Shown: positions 41,731-49,739 of the stretch, piece after piece | Position numbering within the stretch: position 1 is the stretch's first letter | Layout of the letters: every line of letters begins with the position of its first letter | Position numbers and translations under genes: made by a program | From: Rhizohabitans arisaemae | GTDB taxonomy: Bacteria > Actinomycetota > Actinomycetes > Streptosporangiales > Streptosporangiaceae | Assembly: GCF_025996515.1 (NCBI RefSeq) | Contig: NZ_BLRH01000001.1 | Location: 53,019 to 117,018 of the forward strand | Direction of reading: 5' to 3' | DNA: 64,000 bases | The notes under the pieces: model-generated | Database searches by the model: none | The model's input: the letters and a program-made list of their open reading frames with translations, nothing else | Told to the model about the DNA's origin: nothing

Positions 41731-42912
41731 GTGCCTTCACGTGAGGTGGTATTCGTCGACGGCGTGCGAACGCCGTTCGGCAGGTCGGGGCCGAAGGGAG
41801 TCTACGCGGAGACCCGCGCCGACGATCTGATCGTCCGGGTCGTGCGGGAGCTTCTCCGGCGCAACCCCGCGCTGCCCCCCGAACGGGTCGACGAGGTGGC
41901 GATCGCCGCCACCACCCAGATCGGGGACCAGGGGCTGACCATAGGCCGGTCCGTCGCGGTCCTGGCGGGCCTGCCCAAGTCGGTCCCCGGCTACGCGATC
42001 GACCGGATGTGCGCGGGCGCCATGACCGCCGTGACCACCGTGGCGGGCGGCATCGCGTTCGGCGCCTACGACGTGGCGATCGCCGGCGGCGTCGAGCACA
42101 TGGGCCGACACCCGATGGGCGAAGGCGTCGACCCCAACCCCCGGTTCCTGGCCGAGAAACTGGTCGACCCCTCCGCGCTGGTCATGGGGATGACCGCGGA
42201 GAACCTGCACGACCGGTACCCCTCGATCACCAAGGAGCGCGCCGACGCCTACGCGGTCGCCTCCCAGGAGAAGTTCGCCAAGGCCTGCGCCGACGGCCGG
42301 ATCCAGCCCGACCTGGTCCCGACGGCCGTCCGGGGGGCCGAGCGCGGCTGGGGGCTGGCCACCGCCGACGAACCCCCTCGGCCGGGGACCACCCTGGAGG
42401 CCCTCGCCGGGCTGAAGACCCCGTTCCGGCCGCACGGGCGGGTCACCGCCGGCAACTCGGCCGGGATCAACGACGGGGCCACCGGCTGCGTCGTCGCCGC
42501 CCGCGAGACCGCCGAGGAGCTGGGGCTGACCGCGCGGATGCGGCTCGTCTCCTACGCCTACGCCGGGGTGGACCCCGAGGTCATGGGGGCCGGGCCGATC
42601 CCCGCCACCGAGCGGGCCCTGCGGCTGGCCGGCCTCTCCATCGGCGACATCGGGCTCTTTGAGGTCAACGAGGCCTTCGCGGTCCAGGTCCTGGCGTTCC
42701 TGGAGCACTTCGGCATCGCCGACGACGACCCCCGGGTCAACCGGTACGGCGGCGCGATCGCCGTCGGGCATCCGCTGGCCTCCTCCGGGGTACGGCTGAT
42801 GACGCAGCTCTCCCGGCAGTTCGCCGAGGAACCCCGCATCCGCTACGGGATGACGACGATGTGCGTGGGCATGGGCATGGGCGCAACTGTGATCTGGGAG
42901 AACCTGGCATGA
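41731..42912 (+). CDS. fadA: Acetyl-CoA C-acyltransferase (3-ketoacyl-CoA thiolase)
   Basis: 393 residues. The nucleophile Cys94 is in DRMCAGAMTA. His347 (YGGAIAVGHPLASSG) and Cys378 (TMCVGMGMG) complete the site. The last motif is CVGMGMG where most thiolases have CxGGGxG. It catalyses the last step of fatty-acid beta-oxidation. GTG start at 41731 after AAGGAG. Its stop overlaps the fadB ATG (ATGA), so the two make one unit, as for the beta subunit of a FadAB complex. Confidence 0.94.
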   Translation: MPSREVVFVDGVRTPFGRSGPKGVYAETRADDLIVRVVRELLRRNPALPPERVDEVAIAATTQIGDQGLTIGRSVAVLAGLPKSVPGYAIDRMCAGAMTAVTTVAGGIAFGAYDVAIAGGVEHMGRHPMGEGVDPNPRFLAEKLVDPSALVMGMTAENLHDRYPSITKERADAYAVASQEKFAKACADGRIQPDLVPTAVRGAERGWGLATADEPPRPGTTLEALAGLKTPFRPHGRVTAGNSAGINDGATGCVVAARETAEELGLTARMRLVSYAYAGVDPEVMGAGPIPATERALRLAGLSIGDIGLFEVNEAFAVQVLAFLEHFGIADDDPRVNRYGGAIAVGHPLASSGVRLMTQLSRQFAEEPRIRYGMTTMCVGMGMGATVIWENLA

Positions 42913-44927
42913 AGAACACCGAGGAGATCGTCACCCGCGCGCTCGCCCGGGACGTCGACCTGCCCGGCGGCGCCGGGACGATGGTCCTGATCACCCTGGA
43001 CAACGGCCACGACCACACCAAGCCCTCGACGTTCGGCGCCGGGGGCCTGGCCTCCCTGGACGAGGCGCTCACCGCCGTCGAGGGGCGGACCGACGTCGTC
43101 GCGGTCGGGCTGACCGGCAAGCCGTTCATCTTCGCGGTCGGGGCGGACCTGAAGGGCGCGGCCGCCATCACCACGCGCGAGCAGGCGCTGGAGGTGGGCC
43201 GGCTGGGCCACGCGGTGTTCCGCCGGCTCGGCGAGCTCGGGATCCCCTCCTTCGCGTTCGTCAACGGCGCGGCGATGGGCGGCGGCCTGGAGGTCGCGTT
43301 GCACTGCACCTACCGCACGATCTCCTCCGGGGTGCCGGCGGTGGCCCTGCCGGAGTGCTTTCTCGGGCTGATCCCGGGGTGGGGCGGCACGCGGCTCCTC
43401 CCCCACCTGATCGGTCCCGAACGCGCGCTCAAGCTGATCATCGAGAACCCGCTCTCCCAGAACCGGATGATCAAGGGGCCGGAGGCGTTCGCCCTGGGGG
43501 TCGCCGACGCGATCTTCGATCCCGCCGACTTCCTGGAGGAGTCGCTGCGGTGGGCCTCGGCCGTACTCCGCGGCGAGATCACCGTGGATCGCCCGGCCTA
43601 CGCCGACCAGGACTGGAGTGGGCCGATCACCCAGGCCCGCGGGCTCGTCGACCTCAAGCTGCGCGGAGCCAGCCCGGCGCCCTACCGTGCCCTGGACCTG
43701 CTGGCCGCGGCGCGGACCGCGACCCGGGACGAGGGGTTCGCCCTGGAGGACGAGGCCCTCGCCGACCTGATCGTCGGGGACGAGCTCAAGGCCGGCCTCT
43801 ACTCCTTCGACCTGGTCCAGCGCCGGGCCAAGCGACCGGCCGGAGCCCCGGACTCGGCGCTCGCCCGGCCCGTCACCAAGGTCGGGCTGGTCGGCGCGGG
43901 GTTGATGGCCTCCCAGCTCGCCCTGCTGTTCGTCCGCCGGCTCCGCGTTCCCGTCGTGCTCACCGACCTCGACCAGGCCAGGGTCGACAAGGGCGTGGAC
44001 TATGTACGGACGGAGGTCGACAAACTCCTCGCCAAACGGCGGATCACCTCCGACGAGGCGAATCGCCTGAAGTCCCTCGTCTCGGGCTCCCTCACCAAGG
44101 ACGCGTTCGCCGACGCCGACTTCGTCATCGAGGCCGTGTTCGAAGACCTCGCCGTCAAACGGAAGGTCTTCGCCGAGGTCGAGGAGGTCGTCTCCGACAC
44201 CTGCGTCCTGGCCACCAACACCTCCTCGCTGTCGATCACCGCGATGGCCGAGGGCCTCCGGCGTCCCGAGCGGGTGGTCGGCTTCCACTTCTTCAACCCG
44301 GTCGCGATCCTGCCCCTGCTGGAGATCATCCGGGGGGACGAGACCGACGACGCGACACTGGCCACCGCCCTGGCCACCGGGAAGGCGCTGAGGAAGTCCT
44401 GCGTCCTGGTGAAGGACGCGCCCGGCTTCGTGGTCAACCGCCTCCTCACCCGGTTCATGGGCGAGGTGACGGCGGCGGTCGACGAGGGCACCCCGCTGGA
44501 GACGGCCGACCACGCGGTCGACCCGCTGGGCCTGCCCATGTCGCCGTTCGCGCTGCTCCAGCTGGTCGGCCCCGCCGTCGCCCTGCACGTGAGCGAGACG
44601 ATGCACGCCGCCTATCCGGCGCGCTTCCCGGTCTCGGAGAACCTGCGCAAGCTGGTCTCGGCCGGGAAACCGGGTGTCTTCCACCCGGACTTCACGCCCG
44701 ACCCCGAAGCCGCCGCGCTGTTCACCGGCGGCGACTCCCCGTCGGACGCCGAGGCCGTACGGCGGCGGGCGCTGGCCGCCCTCGCCGAAGAGGTCCAGAT
44801 CATGCTGGAGGAGGGGGTCGTGGCCGCACGCGAGGACATCGACCTGTGCATGCTCCTCGGCGCCGGGTGGCCCTTCCACCTGGGCGGCATCACGCCGTAC
44901 CTCACCCGGGTGGGCCTGCTGCCCTGA
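42909..44927 (+). CDS. fadB: Fatty-acid oxidation multifunctional protein (enoyl-CoA hydratase / 3-hydroxyacyl-CoA dehydrogenase)
   Basis: 672 residues. The N-terminal crotonase domain (~1-280) has VGADLKGAA and NGAAMGGGLEVALHCTYR with PECFLGLIPGWGGTRLLP. The NAD-binding domain begins at about 324 with KVGLVGAGLMASQLA, where the usual GxGxMG glycine is replaced by Ala. HFFNPVAILPLLEIIRG and the C-terminal dehydrogenase domain with KDAPGFVVNRLLTRFMGE follow. With FadA it forms the beta-oxidation complex. It ends 11 bp before the first palindromic repeat of the array. Confidence 0.94.
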   Translation: MKNTEEIVTRALARDVDLPGGAGTMVLITLDNGHDHTKPSTFGAGGLASLDEALTAVEGRTDVVAVGLTGKPFIFAVGADLKGAAAITTREQALEVGRLGHAVFRRLGELGIPSFAFVNGAAMGGGLEVALHCTYRTISSGVPAVALPECFLGLIPGWGGTRLLPHLIGPERALKLIIENPLSQNRMIKGPEAFALGVADAIFDPADFLEESLRWASAVLRGEITVDRPAYADQDWSGPITQARGLVDLKLRGASPAPYRALDLLAAARTATRDEGFALEDEALADLIVGDELKAGLYSFDLVQRRAKRPAGAPDSALARPVTKVGLVGAGLMASQLALLFVRRLRVPVVLTDLDQARVDKGVDYVRTEVDKLLAKRRITSDEANRLKSLVSGSLTKDAFADADFVIEAVFEDLAVKRKVFAEVEEVVSDTCVLATNTSSLSITAMAEGLRRPERVVGFHFFNPVAILPLLEIIRGDETDDATLATALATGKALRKSCVLVKDAPGFVVNRLLTRFMGEVTAAVDEGTPLETADHAVDPLGLPMSPFALLQLVGPAVALHVSETMHAAYPARFPVSENLRKLVSAGKPGVFHPDFTPDPEAAALFTGGDSPSDAEAVRRRALAALAEEVQIMLEEGVVAAREDIDLCMLLGAGWPFHLGGITPYLTRVGLLP

Positions 44928-44937
44928 CCGAGCCCGC

Positions 44938-45750
44938 GTGATCGTCGTGGCGTGTGCCCCCTTTCGGGGTGCGCACGCCACAACGATCACACGAGCCAGG
45001 GGGTACGGGCCACATCGCACCCCGACCCACCTTCAGCCGTACCGAACGCGACACCCGTGATCGTTGTGTTGTGCGTTCCTCGCGGGGTGCGTACAGCACA
45101 ACGATCACCAGAAAGCCCCGAGCAAGCCCACCATGCGCCACCCACGGCCGCACCAAGTTCAACACCCCGTGATCATTGTGGTGTGCGCACCCCGCAGGGG
45201 ACGCACAACACAACGATCACGCGAGCCGACACGGTACGGGCCACCGCCACACCCCGCCCCACCCACAGCCGCACCGAACACCGCGCCGTGATCGTTGTGC
45301 TGTGCGCACCGCGAGAGGAACACACACCACAACGATCACCAGAAAGCCCCGAGCCGCCCACAGCCGAACCCCGTGATCATTGCGGAATGCGCACCCCGCA
45401 GGAGACACACAACACAACGATCACCAGAAAGCCGTGAGCGAGTACCACAACCCGAGCCGCCCACAGCCGCACCCTGTGATCGTTGGAGAGTGCGCACCCC
45501 GCGGGGGACGCACAACACAACGATCACGCGAGCCGACACGGTACGGACCACCGCCACACCCCGCCCCACCTTCAGCCGTACCGAACACACACCCCGTGAT
45601 CATTGCGGAATGCGCACCCCGCAGGAGACACACAACACAACGATCACCAGAAAGCCGTGAGCGAGTACCACAACCCGAGCCGCCCACAGCCGCACCCTGT
45701 GATCGTTGGAGAGTGCGCACCCCGCAGGGGACGCACAGGACAACGATCAC
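44938..45750. repeat. Array of eight ~52-bp imperfect palindromes with structured spacers
   Basis: Units start at 44938, 45057, 45169, 45288, 45373, 45476, 45596 and 45699. Each is 52-53 bp, with outer arms GTGATC(G/A)TTG(T/C) and (A)CAACGATCAC and an inner GTGCGCACCCC / GGGG(T/A)CGCAC core. Spacers of 33-68 bp fall in two kinds. One begins GCGAGCC or ACGAGCC and contains GGTACGG...CAGCCGTACC, an inverted repeat itself; the other begins CAGAAAGCC. Bases 45369-45502 are identical to 45592-45725 (offset 223 bp), showing a recent internal duplication. The array fills the 911-bp gap between convergent fadB and the molybdoenzyme gene and holds no plausible gene. Confidence 0.92.
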
Positions 45751-45838
45751 CGGAAACCCCGAGCCGGGGTACGGCCGACGGACGGCCCGCCGCGCCGAAC
45801 CGGGTGTGCCAGGCGCGCCGGCGCAGCCCGTACCGGGA

Positions 45839-47926
45839 TCAGGTCAGGAGTTTGTCGAGGCGGATCGGGAGGTCGCGGACGCGGATCCCGGTGGCGTGGT
45901 GGACCGCGTTGGCGACCGCGGCGGCGGTGCCGACGATGCCGATCTCCCCGATGCCCTTGGATCCCATCGGGTTGAGGTGCGGATCGGACTCCTCGACCCA
46001 GTACGCCTCCACCGCGGGGACGTCCGCGCAGGCCGCGACGTGGTACTGGGCGAGGTCGTGGTTGAGGTAGTCGCCGAACTCCCGATCCAGCACGCTCTCC
46101 TCCAGCAGCGCCATGGACAGGCCCATGGTCATCCCCCCGATGAACTGGGAGCGAGCCGTCTTGGGGTTGAGGACCCGGCCCACGGCGAAGACGCCGAGCA
46201 GGCGGCGCACCCGGGCCTCCCCGGTGTCGCGGTCCACCCCCACCTCGGCGAACTGGGCGCCGAAGGCGTGCCGGGCGAACCGCGACGGCTCCCCGTTCTC
46301 CTCGGTGGTGTCGACGCTCACCGTCACGCCGGTCGAGGGGGTGCCGCCGCGCCGGTCGAGTTCGTCCCGGAGCGCCTCGCAGGCCCGGGTCACGGCCGTC
46401 CCCCAGGAGGCGGTGCCCGACGACCCGCCCGCCAGCGAGGCCCGGGGCAGCGCGCTGTCCCCGATCGCCACCCGGACCCGGCCGAGCGGGACGCGCAGCA
46501 CGTCGGCGGCGATCTGGGTCAGGACGGTACGGGCGCCGGTGCCGATGTCGGCGGCGGCGATCCGCACGGTGAAAATGCCCCCTGGCTCGGCCCGGGCCGT
46601 GGCCTGGCAGGCGCTGCGGTACACGGGGTAGGTGGACGCCGCGACCCCGGTCCCGATCAGAAGCCGCCCCCGCCGCCGGACCCCCGGGGCGGGGTCCCGG
46701 TCCGCCCAGCCGAAGCGCCGCGCGCCGTCGCGCAGGCAGGCCACGAGGTTGCGTGAGCTGAACGGGAGCCCCGTCTCGGGATCGACCTCCGGCTCGTTGC
46801 GGATCCGCAGCTCGATCGGGTCCAGACCGCAGGCGGCGGCGAGTTCGTCCATCGCGGACTCCAGGGCGAACATGCCCGGGGCCTCGCCGGGGGCGCGCAT
46901 CCAGGACGGCGTCGGCACGTCCAGCCGGACCAGCCGGTGGGTGGTCCGCCGGTTCGGCGCGGCGTACATGATCCGGGTGGGGGTCGTGGTCTGCTCGGCG
47001 AACTCGTGGATCGTCGAACTCTGTTCGACCGCGTCGTGCACGATCGCCGTCAGATGCCCGTCGGGGTGGGCGCCGAGCCGTACCCGCTGGATGGTCGGGG
47101 TCCGGTAGCCGGTGACCGAGAACATCTGCTGCCGGGTCACCGCGAGCTTCACCGGGCGGCCGGTCCGCCGGGCGGCGAGGGCGGCGAGCACCACCGGCGG
47201 GTGAGGCTCGCCTTTGGCCCCGAAGCCGCCGCCCACGTGCGGGGCGATCACCCGTACGCTCGACGGCTCGATCCCGAACAGCGGGGCGACGGCGTCCCGG
47301 AGGCTGGTCGCCCCTTGGGTGGAGTCGTACAGGGTGAGGCCTTCGGCGTCCCATCGGGCGACCGTGGCGTGCGGCTCCATCGGGTTGTTGTGCTCGGCGG
47401 GCGTCCGGTAGACGGCGTCCACCGTGACCGGGGCCGCCGCCAGCGCCGTGTCCGGATCCCCCTGCTGGACGTCGGCGGGAAGGTCGGGGTTGACCCTTTC
47501 CGGACGGTACAGCCGGGGGTGGTCGGCCCGCAGCCCCACGTCGTGGCGTTCCACGGCGTACTCCACCCCGACCCGCAGCGCCGCCTCCCGCGCCTCCTCC
47601 AGCGTCTTCGCGATCACCACGGCGATGTACTGCCCCCGGTAGGCGACCCGTGGCGACTGGAGCACGTGGAGTTCGGCGTTGCCGACGCGCTCGAGTTTCG
47701 GCGCGTTGCCGTGCCACAGGACGTCGATCACCCCGGGGAACGTGAGCGCCTCCGCCACGTCGACCGCGATCACCTCGCCCCGGGCCACGACCGACGGAAC
47801 GGGCGCCGCGTAGACCATGTCCTCGATGGGGTGCTCGAAGGCGTACCTGGCCCGGCCGGTGACCTTCTCCAGCCCCTCGACCCGATCCGCCTCCGTGCCG
47901 ACCGCGCGGGCGGCGACGGTGGTCAC
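45839..47926 (-). CDS. Molybdenum-cofactor subunit of a PaoABC/YagTSR-like xanthine-oxidase-family enzyme
   Basis: 695 residues. The molybdopterin-binding signatures are APHVGGGFGAKGE, the MRAPGEAPG arginine loop, GGSSGTASWG, and GSKGIGEIGIVG with the catalytic Glu. The substrate-side HNNPMEPHATVARWDAEGLTLYDSTQG block resembles PaoC/YagR periplasmic aldehyde oxidoreductase. It hydroxylates aldehydes or heterocycles; the substrate is unknown. The GTG at 47926 overlaps the stop of the FAD-subunit gene. Assembly factors of the XdhC/PaoD type are not seen nearby. No Tat signal is visible in the three subunits. Confidence 0.9.
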   Translation of the reverse strand: MTTVAARAVGTEADRVEGLEKVTGRARYAFEHPIEDMVYAAPVPSVVARGEVIAVDVAEALTFPGVIDVLWHGNAPKLERVGNAELHVLQSPRVAYRGQYIAVVIAKTLEEAREAALRVGVEYAVERHDVGLRADHPRLYRPERVNPDLPADVQQGDPDTALAAAPVTVDAVYRTPAEHNNPMEPHATVARWDAEGLTLYDSTQGATSLRDAVAPLFGIEPSSVRVIAPHVGGGFGAKGEPHPPVVLAALAARRTGRPVKLAVTRQQMFSVTGYRTPTIQRVRLGAHPDGHLTAIVHDAVEQSSTIHEFAEQTTTPTRIMYAAPNRRTTHRLVRLDVPTPSWMRAPGEAPGMFALESAMDELAAACGLDPIELRIRNEPEVDPETGLPFSSRNLVACLRDGARRFGWADRDPAPGVRRRGRLLIGTGVAASTYPVYRSACQATARAEPGGIFTVRIAAADIGTGARTVLTQIAADVLRVPLGRVRVAIGDSALPRASLAGGSSGTASWGTAVTRACEALRDELDRRGGTPSTGVTVSVDTTEENGEPSRFARHAFGAQFAEVGVDRDTGEARVRRLLGVFAVGRVLNPKTARSQFIGGMTMGLSMALLEESVLDREFGDYLNHDLAQYHVAACADVPAVEAYWVEESDPHLNPMGSKGIGEIGIVGTAAAVANAVHHATGIRVRDLPIRLDKLLT

Positions 47927-48909
47927 GAGACCCCCACGAGGTCGAGCAGGGCACGGACCACGACGTTGCGGACGAGTGCCACCTTGAACCCGTTCTCGGT
48001 CAGCGGCCGGGCCGCGGTCAGTTCGGCGTCGGCGGCCCGGCGGAACGACGCCTCGGCGATCGGGGCGCCGCGCAGCTCCGCCTCGGCCCGTTCGGCCCGC
48101 CACGGGACGGGCGCGACCCCGCCGAGCGCGATCCGGCAGTCGCGGATCGTCCCGCCGGACTTGTCCACCGCGGCGGCCACCGAGACCACGGTGAAGGCGA
48201 ACGACGCCCGGTCGCGGACCTTGCGGTAGCGGGAGCAGGCGGCGTACGGCAGGGCGGGGATCTCGACCGCGATGATCAGGTCGCCGGGCTCCAGAACGGT
48301 GTCGCGCTCGGGTTCGTCCCCGGGCAGCCGGTGCAGCCCGGGCATCCGCACGGTGTACGGCCCCGCGGCGCCCTCGACGTGGACGACCGCGCCGAGGGCG
48401 GTGAGCGCGACCGCCATGTCGGAGGGGTGGGTGGCGACGCAGAAGTCGGAGTAGCCGAGGATCGCCAGATTCCGGTGGTCCCCCGCGCGGGCCGGGCAGC
48501 CGGTGCCGGGCCTGGCCTTGTTGCACGGCTTGGAGGGGTCCTGGAAGTAGGCGCAGCGGGTGCGCTGGAGCAGGTTGCCGGCGACCGTGGCCATGTTGCG
48601 GATCTGGCCGGAGGCCCCGGACAGCAGTGCCTGGGCGAGCATCGGGTAGCGGCGCCGGACCGCCGGGTGGGCGGCGAGGTCGGCGTTGCGGACACCCGCG
48701 CCGATCCACAGCCCGCCGTCCGGGCGTACCTCGATCGCGTCCGAGCAGGCCCGGGTGACGTCGACCAGCGTCCGGGGTGCCAGGACGCCCAGCCGCATCA
48801 GGTCCACCAGGTTGGTGCCGCCGCCCAGGTACATCGCGCCGGGCTCGGCGGCGAGCTCGGCCAGGGCCGTGCGCGCGTCGCCGGGGCGCCGATAGACGAA
48901 GGGTCTCAT
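47923..48909 (-). CDS. FAD-binding subunit with extra 4Fe-4S motif (PaoB/YagS-like)
   Basis: 328 residues. FAD-binding motifs AMYLGGGTNLVDLMRLGV and GASGQIRNMATVAGNLLQ are present. In between, RTRCAYFQDPSKPCNKARPGTGC supplies the Cys residues of the additional 4Fe-4S cluster known from the E. coli PaoB subunit and absent in ordinary xanthine dehydrogenase FAD subunits. This supports assignment to the PaoABC class. The ATG at 48909 overlaps the preceding stop (ATGA), and its own stop overlaps the next GTG. Confidence 0.9.
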   Translation of the reverse strand: MRPFVYRRPGDARTALAELAAEPGAMYLGGGTNLVDLMRLGVLAPRTLVDVTRACSDAIEVRPDGGLWIGAGVRNADLAAHPAVRRRYPMLAQALLSGASGQIRNMATVAGNLLQRTRCAYFQDPSKPCNKARPGTGCPARAGDHRNLAILGYSDFCVATHPSDMAVALTALGAVVHVEGAAGPYTVRMPGLHRLPGDEPERDTVLEPGDLIIAVEIPALPYAACSRYRKVRDRASFAFTVVSVAAAVDKSGGTIRDCRIALGGVAPVPWRAERAEAELRGAPIAEASFRRAADAELTAARPLTENGFKVALVRNVVVRALLDLVGVS

Positions 48910-49442
48910 CGGGCCACCTCGGCGATGGCGGCGACGATGTTGACGTAGGCGCCGCAGCGGCACAGGTTGCCGCTCATCCGTTCGCGGATCTCCGCCTCGT
49001 CGAGCCGGGCGTCCACGGACCCGCCGTCGGCGGTGACGATGCTCGGCCAGCCCGCCCGCGCCTCGGCGAGCATGCCGACGGCCGAGCAGAGCTGCCCCGG
49101 GGTGCAGTAGCCGCACTGCAGGGCGTCGTGGCGGACGAACGCCGTCTGGAGCGGATGCGGGACGCTCCCGTCGGCGAGTCCTTCGACCGTGGTGATCTCC
49201 CGGTCGTCGAGGGCGACCGTAAGGGTCAGGCAGGAGGTCACCCGGCGCCCGTCCACCAGGACGGTGCACGCGCCGCACTGCCCGTGGTCGCACCCCTTCT
49301 TGGCCCCGGTCAGATCGAGCCGTTCGCGCAGCGTGTCCAGGAGCGTCTCCCGGGTGTCCACGGTGATCGGGTACCCGATGCCGTTGACCGAGAGCCGCAT
49401 CTCCATCGTCACCGGTGCCGAGAGGTCCTCGTCGTCGTTCAC
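48906..49442 (-). CDS. 2Fe-2S subunit of the molybdenum hydroxylase (PaoA/YagT-like)
   Basis: 178 residues. The plant-type 2Fe-2S site is GAKKGCDHGQCGACTVLVDG, followed by the second cluster's CGYCTPGQ and SGNLCRCGAY motifs. It passes electrons from the molybdenum centre to FAD. There is no N-terminal Tat leader, so the complex is probably cytoplasmic, unlike E. coli PaoABC. GTG start at 49442. It is first in the three-gene unit. Confidence 0.92.
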   Translation of the reverse strand: MNDDEDLSAPVTMEMRLSVNGIGYPITVDTRETLLDTLRERLDLTGAKKGCDHGQCGACTVLVDGRRVTSCLTLTVALDDREITTVEGLADGSVPHPLQTAFVRHDALQCGYCTPGQLCSAVGMLAEARAGWPSIVTADGGSVDARLDEAEIRERMSGNLCRCGAYVNIVAAIAEVAR

Positions 49443-49553
49443 GGGCGAGGTCTACCCATCCGGCGCCGGACCCATCGCCCACCTGCGAGTATTTGACCAT
49501 TCCCGGATATGTCCCAGAAAGACGACCCGATCCTCCGGTCCGACGCCGATCCC

Positions 49554-49713
49554 GTACGGCGCGCACGGCCCCGGCCGGACGCCGCCCGCAGGCCGTACCG
49601 CCCGCCCTCGCCGCCCCGTCCCGGAACCGGCGAAACATCGTGGATCCGGTACGGCGACCGCGGCCCGGGCCCTCCGTCCCCCGCCTGGCCGAGCGCCGCC
49701 CGCAGGCCGTACC
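49554..49713. repeat. Two tandem GTACGG-family intergenic inverted repeats
   Basis: Element 1 spans 49554-49598 (GTACGGC...GCCGTAC) and element 2 spans 49648-49713 (GGTACGGC...GCCGTACC). Both right ends share GCCGCCCGCAGGCCGTACC. They fill most of the 297-bp gap between the molybdoenzyme operon and the permease. No gene is supported there. Confidence 0.65.
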
Positions 49714-49739
49714 CCTCCGGACTCTCGCGGGAACGCGCC

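Noticed and set aside
44938..45750. CRISPR array
   Set aside because: Repeats are ~52 bp, palindromic end to end and vary strongly between copies; spacers recur and belong to two classes, and no cas gene is present.
44938..45838. Short ORFs encoding NDH-containing peptides in the repeat array
   Set aside because: They arise from translation of the palindromes in several frames, with no consistent start or ribosome-binding site.
45747..47954. 735-codon shadow frame inside the molybdoenzyme gene
   Set aside because: Arg/Gly/Pro-rich with no motif; the overlapping frame carries all molybdopterin-binding signatures.
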